A stretch of DNA of 64,000 bases from Balneolaceae bacterium (GTDB lineage Bacteria; Bacteroidota; Rhodothermia; Balneolales; Balneolaceae). The translations under genes and the position numbers were made by a program. Under the pieces are notes generated by a model. That model saw nothing but the letters and a program-made list of their open reading frames with translations. It was not told the origin of the DNA and ran no database searches. Positions 57,728 to 64,000 of this stretch are shown piece after piece (positions within the stretch are counted from its first letter, which is position 1; each line of letters starts with the position of its first letter). The stretch spans positions 1,555,525-1,619,524 of the forward strand of contig JAEPQE010000001.1 of NCBI GenBank assembly GCA_017640665.1. The letters run 5' to 3'.

Positions 57728-57748
57728 TACCTATAATCAATTTGAATC

Positions 57749-58201
57749 ATGGATTTAAGCAATTTAAAAGCACCATCTCCTAATAAGAAAAACACGAAGC
57801 GTGTTGGACGTGGAGAAGGTTCAGGTAAAGGACAAGAATCTGGCCGTGGAATGAATGGACAGAAATCACGATCAGGTTACTCAAGAAGACCTTGGTTCGA
57901 AGGTGGTCAGATGCCACTTCAGAGACGTGTTCCTAAGTTTGGTTTCAAAAACCCAAACAGAGTAGCATTCAGGCCAATCAACTTGAGAACAATTGCTGAG
58001 TACATCGAAGCTGGTAAACTTTCTGAAAAGATTACTGCCGCTGATTTTATCTCAGCTGGTTTAGCTCACAAAAATGAGCTAATTAAAGTGCTCGGTACAG
58101 GCGATTTTGAAACTAAAGTTGAAATTGAAGCACATGCTGCAAGTAAGTCTGCCGTTGAGAAGGTAGAAAAAGCTGGCGGTTCACTTACAATCATTAAATA
58201 A
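57749..58201 (+). CDS. rplO: 50S ribosomal protein L15
   Basis: The 150-residue L15 has the glycine/arginine-rich N-terminus (RVGRGEGSGKGQESGRGMNGQKSRSG as key residues), FEGGQMPLQRRVPKFGF and a C-terminal AHAASKSAVEKVEKAGGSL. It directly follows rpsE because rpmD is absent. Confidence 0.98.
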   Translation: MDLSNLKAPSPNKKNTKRVGRGEGSGKGQESGRGMNGQKSRSGYSRRPWFEGGQMPLQRRVPKFGFKNPNRVAFRPINLRTIAEYIEAGKLSEKITAADFISAGLAHKNELIKVLGTGDFETKVEIEAHAASKSAVEKVEKAGGSLTIIK

Positions 58202-58218
58202 TACGGATCTAACGACGA

Positions 58219-59532
58219 ATGAGTCTGATAGAAAATTTCCGCAACATCTTTAAAATTGAGGACCTCAAAAACAGGATTTTATATACTGTTGGTATCCTCA
58301 TGGTTTACAGACTTGGAAGCTATGTTACACTACCTGGTGTTGATGCAGCTGAATTGTTAAGCCAAACAGCTGGAAATGCAAATAGCCTTCTTGGTCTATT
58401 TGATATGTTTGTGGGAGGAGCGTTTTCAAGAGCGGGCGTATTTGCCTTGGGAATTATGCCTTATATCACAGCTTCTATTATCATTCAGTTGATGGGAGCC
58501 GTTGTACCTTACTTTCAAAAACTTCAACGTGAAGGGGAAGAAGGCAGGCGTAAGATAACCCGGCTTACAAGATACGGTACGGTAGGTATTACTGCATTAC
58601 AGTCAGTTGCATTCGCAATTAATTTGATTGCAACAGCACCACAGGCTATTGTTGTAAGTAATGTTGCCTTTGTAGTAACATGTGTAATTGTATTGACAGC
58701 CGGAACCACTTTTGTGATGTGGTTGGGTGAGCGGATTACCGATCGTGGAATCGGTAATGGTATTTCATTGATTATCATGATTGGAATTATTGCAGTACTT
58801 CCTGCTAACCTGATTAACGAGGTAACAACCAAGAGTAATGCGATTATTGTAATCATCGAGCTTGCCGTACTCGTGTTAATTATTGCAGCTGTGGTATTAT
58901 TAACTCAGGGAACCAGAAAGATTCCTGTACAATATGCTAAGCGTGTTGTCGGACGAAAAGTTTATGGCGGAACTACCCAGTATTTACCATTACGTGTTAA
59001 TGCAGCTGGTGTAATGCCAATTATCTTTGCACAGTCAATTATGTTTATCCCAAGTACAATCGGGTCATTTTTTCCAGAGAATGAAACTGTGCAAATGTTG
59101 ACCGCATGGTCAGTTGATTATTCTGGGTTTTTATACTCAGTTGTATTCTTTCTGATCTGTGTGTTCTTCACATTTTTCTATACAGCTATTGCCATCAATC
59201 CAAAAGAAATGGCAGATACTATGAAAAGACAAGGTGGGTTCATCCCGGGTGTACGTCCAGGAAAATCTACTGTAGAGTTCATTGATAATATTTTGACAAA
59301 AATTACCCTTCCGGGTTCACTATTTCTTTCTTTTGTAGCGATTCTTCCTGCAATTGTAATCAACTTTGGAGTTACTCCCGGCTTCGCTCTTTTCTACGGC
59401 GGAACTAGTTTGTTGATTATCGTTGGGGTGGCATTGGATACACTACAACAGATTGAGAGTCACTTAATGATGCGTCATTATGATGGTTTTATGAAAACAG
59501 GAAAGATCAAAGGTCGCAGCAGACGCGCCTAA
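58219..59532 (+). CDS. secY: Protein translocase subunit SecY
   Basis: The 437-residue protein has ten membrane helices and forms the channel of the general secretion pathway used by all signal-peptide proteins in this window. Seen are the plug-region start (YRLGSYVTLPGVD), GIMPYITASIIIQLM, GERITDRGIGNGISLIIMIGI, PVQYAKRVVG and the C5 loop with KRQGGFIPGVRPGKST as key motifs. Confidence 0.98.
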   Translation: MSLIENFRNIFKIEDLKNRILYTVGILMVYRLGSYVTLPGVDAAELLSQTAGNANSLLGLFDMFVGGAFSRAGVFALGIMPYITASIIIQLMGAVVPYFQKLQREGEEGRRKITRLTRYGTVGITALQSVAFAINLIATAPQAIVVSNVAFVVTCVIVLTAGTTFVMWLGERITDRGIGNGISLIIMIGIIAVLPANLINEVTTKSNAIIVIIELAVLVLIIAAVVLLTQGTRKIPVQYAKRVVGRKVYGGTTQYLPLRVNAAGVMPIIFAQSIMFIPSTIGSFFPENETVQMLTAWSVDYSGFLYSVVFFLICVFFTFFYTAIAINPKEMADTMKRQGGFIPGVRPGKSTVEFIDNILTKITLPGSLFLSFVAILPAIVINFGVTPGFALFYGGTSLLIIVGVALDTLQQIESHLMMRHYDGFMKTGKIKGRSRRA

Positions 59533-59536
59533 GTAA

Positions 59537-60346
59537 ATGATCTACCTGAAGAGTGAATCGGAAATAGATAAGATGCGTGAAAGTGCGCAGCTTGTTTCCA
59601 GAACCCTGGGTGAAGTTGGGAAGCATATTGAACCTGGTGTAACAACCGGAAAACTCGATCGAATTGCTGAAGATTATATTGCAGCAAATAATGCTCGACC
59701 AGCTTTCAAAGGATACGGACCAAGCAACAATCCATTTCCGGGAACACTTTGTATTTCTGTGAATGAAGAAGTTGTTCACGGAATTCCGGGAGATAGAAAA
59801 CTGGAAGAAGGTGATATTGTTTCCATCGATTGTGGTGTGGAAAAAGATGGTTATTTCGGTGATCATGCTTATACCTTTGCAGTCGGCGATTGTGACGAGA
59901 AGGTTTTAGACTTATTAAGAACAACACTTGAGTCGCTTTATGTTGGCATTGAAAATGCGATTCATGGAAACAGAATTGGAGACATTGGAAATTCCATTCA
60001 AACATACTGCGAAGATGCTGGGTATGGAGTGGTAAGAGATTTAGTTGGGCATGGATTGGGCAAATCATTGCATGAAGATCCATCAGTTCCTAACTATGGA
60101 AGAAAAGGACGAGGGGAACGCCTGAGAGAAGGTATGACGCTCGCGATTGAACCGATGATTAACATGGGTTCATGGAAAATAAAAACATTGAATGATGGCT
60201 GGACAGTAGTTACGGCAGATAACAGTGTTTCTGCTCACTTCGAACATGATGTTGTAGTGAGAGAAGGAAAAGCTGAAATTCTAAGTACTTTTGATTATAT
60301 TGCCCAGCTCTCGAAAAATCAAGATAAAGTAATTCAATATGGCTAA
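59537..60346 (+). CDS. map: Type I methionine aminopeptidase
   Basis: The 269-residue enzyme removes the initiator methionine from new proteins. Metal ligands appear in order: SIDCGV (D), YFGDHAYT (D), [13 protein letters not shown] (H), AIEPMI (E), SAHFEHDVV (E). It starts 4 bases after secY and its last codons overlap infA by 8 nt, so it is tightly coupled in the spc block; adk, which intervenes in many Gram-positives, is absent as usual for Bacteroidota. Confidence 0.98.
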   Translation: MIYLKSESEIDKMRESAQLVSRTLGEVGKHIEPGVTTGKLDRIAEDYIAANNARPAFKGYGPSNNPFPGTLCISVNEEVVHGIPGDRKLEEGDIVSIDCGVEKDGYFGDHAYTFAVGDCDEKVLDLLRTTLESLYVGIENAIHGNRIGDIGNSIQTYCEDAGYGVVRDLVGHGLGKSLHEDPSVPNYGRKGRGERLREGMTLAIEPMINMGSWKIKTLNDGWTVVTADNSVSAHFEHDVVVREGKAEILSTFDYIAQLSKNQDKVIQYG

Positions 60347-60557
60347 ACAAGAGCCGATTAAACAAGACGGAGAAATTTTAGAAGCATTACCGAATGCACA
60401 GTTCAAAGTGCAATTGGAAAATGGCCACGAAATTTTGGCTCATGTTTCTGGTAAAATGAGAATGTATTACATCAAAATTTTGCCAGGCGATCGTGTTGCG
60501 GTAGAAATGTCGCCATACGATTTGACTAAAGGAAGAATCACTTATCGATATAAATAA
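60339..60557 (+). CDS. infA: Translation initiation factor IF-1
   Basis: The 72-residue OB-fold protein has [62 protein letters not shown] over nearly its full length (key motif HVSGKMR). It binds the 30S A-site during initiation. Its start overlaps map by 8 nt. Confidence 0.98.
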   Translation: MAKQEPIKQDGEILEALPNAQFKVQLENGHEILAHVSGKMRMYYIKILPGDRVAVEMSPYDLTKGRITYRYK

Positions 60558-60568
60558 ACACTGTAGAC

Positions 60569-60685
60569 ATGAAAACAAGATCTTCGGTTAAAAAAAGAAG
60601 TTCAGACGACAAAATCGTTAGAAGAAAAGGTCGTTTGTACGTAATCAATAAAAAGAACCCGCGCCATAAGCAGCGACAGGGATAA
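60569..60685 (+). CDS. rpmJ: 50S ribosomal protein L36, zinc-free form
   Basis: This 38-codon gene between infA and rpsM is easily missed. It starts [15 protein letters not shown] and ends [10 protein letters not shown], the L36 signature ending. Positions 11, 14 and 27, where the classical zinc-binding L36 has cysteines, hold Ser, Asp and Asn; H33 remains. It is therefore the zinc-independent (C-minus) form, here as the operon's resident copy. Confidence 0.96.
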   Translation: MKTRSSVKKRSSDDKIVRRKGRLYVINKKNPRHKQRQG

Positions 60686-60702
60686 TTGCATAAAAGTATA
60701 GC

Positions 60703-61080
60703 ATGGCACGTATTGCAGGAATTGATTTACCAAAACAAAAAAGAGGCGTAATTAGCCTTACCTATATTCATGGTATAGGTCGTTCACAATCAAAAAAGAT
60801 TTTAGCAGAATTGGACATTGATGAGAATATCAAAGTTCAAGACTGGACTGATGAACAAGTGAGCGCTATCCGTAATCTTTTGGACGAAGAGTACAAGTTA
60901 GAAGGTGCTCTTAGAAGTGAGGTAAATGGTAACATTCGCCGCTTAATAGAGATCGGAAGTTACCGTGGTGTTCGTCACCGTAAAGGATTGCCTGTTCGTG
61001 GACAGCGCACTCAAACTAATGCGCGAACCCGTAAAGGTAAGAAGCGTACTGTTGCCAACAAGAAGAAAGCGACTAAGTAA
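60703..61080 (+). CDS. rpsM: 30S ribosomal protein S13
   Basis: The 125-residue S13 starts [15 protein letters not shown] and has [20 protein letters not shown] and [22 protein letters not shown] as key motifs. It contacts P-site tRNA and bridges to the 50S. It begins the alpha block. Confidence 0.98.
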   Translation: MARIAGIDLPKQKRGVISLTYIHGIGRSQSKKILAELDIDENIKVQDWTDEQVSAIRNLLDEEYKLEGALRSEVNGNIRRLIEIGSYRGVRHRKGLPVRGQRTQTNARTRKGKKRTVANKKKATK

Positions 61081-61098
61081 TTTAATTGATAAGTAATC

Positions 61099-61506
61099 AT
61101 GGCTAAGAAACAACCAAGCGCAGCCGCCGCGGCAAAAAGAAAAAAGAAAAAGCAGATTAGTGATCCTAATGGAATGGCTTTTGTGAAAGCTACTTTCAAT
61201 AACGTAATCGTTACTATTACCGATAGTAATGGAAATGTTCTCTCATGGTCTTCAGCTGGAAAAGAAGGGTTCAGAGGATCTCGTAAGAACACTCCTTATG
61301 CGGCTCAGCTAAGTGCAGAAACTGCAGCAAAAGCTGCTCATGAAATGGGACTACGAAAAGTTGAAGTATTTGTGAAAGGTCCTGGATCTGGTAGAGAAGC
61401 AGCTGTTCGTGCAATGGCAAATGTTGGCTTAGAAGTTTCCTCTATTGTGGATAGAACTCCAATTCCTCACAATGGATGCCGACCACCTAAACGTAGAAGA
61501 GTTTAA
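61099..61506 (+). CDS. rpsK: 30S ribosomal protein S11
   Basis: The 135-residue S11 has a lysine/alanine-rich N-terminus, then [47 protein letters not shown] and [17 protein letters not shown] as key motifs. It lies by the platform near the E-site. Confidence 0.98.
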   Translation: MAKKQPSAAAAAKRKKKKQISDPNGMAFVKATFNNVIVTITDSNGNVLSWSSAGKEGFRGSRKNTPYAAQLSAETAAKAAHEMGLRKVEVFVKGPGSGREAAVRAMANVGLEVSSIVDRTPIPHNGCRPPKRRRV

Positions 61507-61525
61507 TTCGTAATTGTAGTATAAA

Positions 61526-62131
61526 ATGGCAAGATATAGAGGCCCAAAACAAAAGAAAGCCAGACGTTTTAAAGAGCCAATCTTTGGAGCAAGTAAGGCA
61601 TTAGAGCGTAAACCATACGGTCCCGGACAGCATGGTCGTTCCAGATTTCAACGTAAATCTGAATATGCTATCCAGCTAGAGGAGAAGCAAAAGGCAAAAT
61701 ACACGTATGGTTTGCTCGAAAAGCAGTTCCGAAATTTATACGAAGCTGCAACAGCTAAAGATGGTGTAACTGGTGAGATCTTACTGCAATCTTTAGAATC
61801 TCGATTAGATAACACTGTATTCAGAATGGGATTCACTAAAACAAGACGGCAAGCTCGTCAGCTTGTTTCTCATAAACACATTGTTGTAAATGGAAGTACT
61901 GTGAATATTCCATCCTATGTGGTTAGACCTGGTGATGTAATTTCTCTTCGTCCAAAATCAAGAGATCTTGAATTGGTAGAAGAGTCATTAAGCAGCGCAC
62001 CTAGAAATAAGTACAAGTGGGTTGAAACAGATCCTAAGTCGAAAAGCGGCAAGTTTTTGTACGAGCCTACACTGGAAGAAATTCCTGAAAACATCAATGT
62101 TCAGCTTATTGTTGAGCTTTATTCGAAGTAA
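61526..62131 (+). CDS. rpsD: 30S ribosomal protein S4
   Basis: The 201-residue S4 has ARYRGPKQKKARRF at the start, PYGPGQHGRSR, and the S4 RNA-binding domain LESRLDNTVFRMGFTKTRRQARQLVSHKHIVVNG as key motif. No zinc-binding cysteines are present at the N-terminus, so it is the zinc-free type. It starts 30S assembly. Confidence 0.98.
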   Translation: MARYRGPKQKKARRFKEPIFGASKALERKPYGPGQHGRSRFQRKSEYAIQLEEKQKAKYTYGLLEKQFRNLYEAATAKDGVTGEILLQSLESRLDNTVFRMGFTKTRRQARQLVSHKHIVVNGSTVNIPSYVVRPGDVISLRPKSRDLELVEESLSSAPRNKYKWVETDPKSKSGKFLYEPTLEEIPENINVQLIVELYSK

Positions 62132-62154
62132 TTTTAAAAGTTTACCGTATCACT

Positions 62155-63126
62155 ATGAGTAACTATAGTATTCAAATGCCGGAAAGTTTAGACGTTGTTA
62201 AAGATGACGATAACTTTGGTACCTTCGTTCTTCAACCGCTAGAAAGAGGATTTGGAGTAACTATCGGAAATTCTTTCCGACGTGTTCTTCTTTCTTCTTT
62301 ACCTGGTATCGCAATTAATGCAGTGAAGATCAATGGTGTTGACCATGAGTATTCCAGCATCAAGGGAGTTAAAGAGGATGTTTATGAAATCATCCTGAAT
62401 TTCAAACAGGTTCGCTTCAAGCAGGTTGAGCAAAGTAGTGGTGTTATTCACATCAGCAAGAAAGGTGGTGGCACATTAACTGCTGCTGATATTGACGCAG
62501 CTACTGGAGAGTACGAAGTGCTTAACACAGATCTAGTGATTGCTAACTTGGCTGATGATGCTGAGCTTGAAATTGAATTAAGAGTAGGTCGCGGTCGCGG
62601 TTATGTACCAGCAGAAGAAATGTCTTTTGAAGAAGAAGATATAAACCTTATTGCAATCGATGCGATTTTCACTCCTATCAAGTCAGTTAAATTCAATGTT
62701 GAAAACGTTCGTGTTGGGCAGCGTACTGATTACGAAAAATTAGTGATGGATGTAGAAACGGACGGTTCTGTTAATGCAAAAGAAGCATTAACGCTTGCTG
62801 GGAAGATTCTTAAAGAACACATCGAGAAATTTATTACAGAGAAGATTGAAGAGCCATTCACTCAGGAAGAAGAAGAAGTGGATGCAGAGAAGCAACGTGT
62901 TGCTAATCTTCTGAGAACAAGCATTGAAGATCTTAACTTAAGTGTACGTGCGTACAACTGTTTGAAGTCTGCAAACATCAACTCTATTGGAGAGTTAGTT
63001 GCGAGAGACGAACAAGATCTTCTTAAGTTCCGAAACTTCGGTAAGAAGTCTTTGACTGAGCTGATCGAAGTAATTGAAGAGAAAAATCTTCAATTCGGAA
63101 TGGATGTAGCTAAATATTTGGACTAA
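62155..63126 (+). CDS. rpoA: RNA polymerase alpha subunit
   Basis: The 323-residue protein has an N-terminal dimerisation domain (QPLERGFGVTIGNSFRRVLLSSLPG as key motif, RVGRGRGYVPAEE) and a C-terminal activator/DNA-binding domain (LNLSVRAYNCLKSANINSIGELV and LLKFRNFGKKSLTELIEVIEE). The linker is acidic (EEPFTQEEEEVDAEKQ). Normal length. Confidence 0.99.
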   Translation: MSNYSIQMPESLDVVKDDDNFGTFVLQPLERGFGVTIGNSFRRVLLSSLPGIAINAVKINGVDHEYSSIKGVKEDVYEIILNFKQVRFKQVEQSSGVIHISKKGGGTLTAADIDAATGEYEVLNTDLVIANLADDAELEIELRVGRGRGYVPAEEMSFEEEDINLIAIDAIFTPIKSVKFNVENVRVGQRTDYEKLVMDVETDGSVNAKEALTLAGKILKEHIEKFITEKIEEPFTQEEEEVDAEKQRVANLLRTSIEDLNLSVRAYNCLKSANINSIGELVARDEQDLLKFRNFGKKSLTELIEVIEEKNLQFGMDVAKYLD

Positions 63127-63143
63127 GAATAGGAAATTAAATC

Positions 63144-63749
63144 ATGCGCCATAAAGTAAAAGGTAGAAAGCTAAGCCGTACTGCATCGCACAGAAAAGCA
63201 ACGCTGCGAGCGCTTACTACTGCGCTTGTAAAAGAGCATAGAATTGTAACTACTGTTGCCAAGGCTAAGGAGCTTCGAAGATTTGTTGAGCCACTTATCA
63301 CTAGAGCAAAAGAGGATACTCATCACAATAGAAAAGAAGTTTTTTCTTCATTACAGGATAAAAGCACAGTTTCTCTTTTATTTGATGAGGTTGGTCCAAA
63401 ATCCAAGGATCGTCCAGGTGGTTACACACGGGTAATCAGAATCGGGTTTCGCCAAGGTGATGGTGCAGAGATGGCTGTTATTGAATTAGTTGATTTCAAT
63501 GATGTTCAACCAGAAGGTAAAGCTACTAAGAAAAAGCGTACCAGAAGAGCAGGCAAATCAAATACTCCAACTTCTACTAAGCAAGATTCTGAAGCATCTG
63601 CAGTGGAAGAAACTGTAGCAGAGGAAGTATCTGAGGATACAGAAACGGCTGAAGAATCTACAGAAGAAGTAAGTGCTGAAGCTGAAGAAACAACAGAAGA
63701 TGCTCAGGAAGTAGAGTCTTCTGAAGAAGATACTGAAGAGAAGAAATAA
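63144..63749 (+). CDS. rplQ: 50S ribosomal protein L17 with long acidic C-terminal tail
   Basis: The 201-residue protein has a normal L17 core over about residues 1-118 (MRHKVKGRKLSRTASHRKATLRALTTALVKEHRI as start, GGYTRVIRIGFRQGDGAEMAVIELVDF). A short basic linker (KKKRTRRAGKS) and then about 60 residues almost wholly Glu, Ala, Ser, Thr and Asp follow. Compact L17 proteins end near residue 120-130. The tail may be disordered at the ribosome surface near the tunnel exit. It is last in the superoperon, followed by a terminator. Confidence 0.97.
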   Translation: MRHKVKGRKLSRTASHRKATLRALTTALVKEHRIVTTVAKAKELRRFVEPLITRAKEDTHHNRKEVFSSLQDKSTVSLLFDEVGPKSKDRPGGYTRVIRIGFRQGDGAEMAVIELVDFNDVQPEGKATKKKRTRRAGKSNTPTSTKQDSEASAVEETVAEEVSEDTETAEESTEEVSAEAEETTEDAQEVESSEEDTEEKK

Positions 63750-63767
63750 TTCCTCTTCGTGAAATTT

Positions 63768-63802
63768 AAGAAGTATTGGTATATGCCAGTGCTTCTTTTT
63801 TT
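63768..63802 (+). terminator. Terminator of the ribosomal-protein superoperon
   Basis: A 13-bp stem (63768-63780 with 63785-63797, three G-T pairs) with loop ATAT ends in seven T (63796-63802), 18 bases after the rplQ stop. Confidence 0.88.
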
Positions 63803-63852
63803 ATGCCATTGATTTATTGATAAAAAAAGTCGGATTTTTCTTGCAAAAAGAG

Positions 63853-63884
63853 TTGACATCTGAATAATTTATCCCTTATCTTTG
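63853..63884 (+). promoter_or_regulatory. Strong promoter of a ribosomal RNA operon
   Basis: TTGACA (63853-63858) and TATCTTTG (63877-63884) give TTG, 21 bp, TAnnTTTG, a full Bacteroidota match; the upstream box is also a perfect -35 consensus. It lies in front of a leader typical of rRNA operons. Confidence 0.8.
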
Positions 63885-63987
63885 GTTTCTGTTTTGGAAA
63901 TTATTTTAACAACCAAAACAAACGTTCTTTGAATATATTGAGAAGCAATAGACAGATTGTTTGTGCGAGCGAGAGCTCGGAAATTCT
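63885..63987 (+). ncRNA. Pre-16S rRNA leader
   Basis: The stretch contains the block AACGTTCTTTGAATATATTG (63920-63940 region), common in Bacteroidota rRNA leaders, and a hairpin CGAGC-GAGA-GCTCG with a GNRA loop (63966-63979) just before the predicted mature 5' end. No coding frame is present. Confidence 0.6.
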
Positions 63988-64000
63988 TTTGAATGAGAGT
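63988..64000 (+). rRNA. 5' end of 16S rRNA gene (cut by window edge)
   Basis: The window ends with TTTGAATGAGAGT, which matches the bases leading into the universal 16S start AGAGTTTGATCCTGGCTCAG. The exact mature 5' end cannot be fixed; identification rests on this short match plus the promoter and leader. Confidence 0.55.

Overview
The window looks like a chromosome segment from the Bacteroidota/FCB group, most probably a Balneolia- or Rhodothermia-like marine bacterium. Four large secreted proteins end in the type IX secretion (Por) C-terminal sorting domain with the 'QNYPNPFNP' signature. The two clearest promoters have the Bacteroidota architecture TTG/TTTG, about 21 bp, TAnnTTTG. Hybrid sensor kinases with two-component propellers and LytS/LytTR pairs fit the same group, and S14 and L36 are both zinc-free forms. 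No tRNA gene, CRISPR array, insertion sequence or phage gene was seen. The species assignment is an inference, because no search was run.

Layout. 0-11.4 kb is a mixed house-keeping and accessory region: the end of a secreted protein, an MscS/TM-helix protein, a YihY/BrkB protein, a serine hydrolase - M28 peptidase - membrane protein operon, a LytS/LytTR two-component pair, YjbQ-RsgA, a small beta-barrel protein and the GTPase TypA/BipA. 11.4-28.8 kb is an accessory surface region: two giant type IX cargo proteins (1413 and 1340 aa), each followed by tiny CxxC...CQxC proteins of one family. One of these, 57 aa, is easily overlooked. The region also holds a PID-CTERM-like peptide, two tandem TPR/LuxR-like membrane regulators, a metallopeptidase-like/propeller/barrel protein and a lipoprotein. 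28.9-42.3 kb is a signalling region: an AraC-type hybrid sensor, a NarL-type sensor/regulator pair, a BNR-repeat cargo protein, a WG/TPR protein, a frameshifted pseudogene and a TPR protein. 42.6-44.7 kb is recG.

44.8-63.8 kb is one continuous translation/transcription locus in which str, S10, spc and alpha are joined: rpsL-rpsG-fusA-tuf-rpsJ...rplO-secY-map-infA-rpmJ-rpsM-rpsK-rpsD-rpoA-rplQ. It has a strong promoter at 44.8 kb and a terminator at 63.8 kb. rpmD (L30) is absent from its normal place. The last about 150 bases are a ribosomal RNA promoter and leader, and the window appears to stop inside the first bases of a 16S rRNA gene.

Regulatory signals add most to a plain gene list. (i) Five copies of an 11-bp-spaced direct repeat (TGTAG-N6-TGTAGAG type) lie only between genes, including in front of both TPR/LuxR regulators. 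(ii) A near-perfect palindrome, AATACGGCAWATGCCTTATT, with NarL-like 7-2-7 geometry, occurs in front of both sensor-kinase genes. In both cases it abuts the -33 TTG of a promoter for the divergent gene at identical spacing. (iii) A perfect 22-nt palindrome touches the start codon of the WG/TPR gene.
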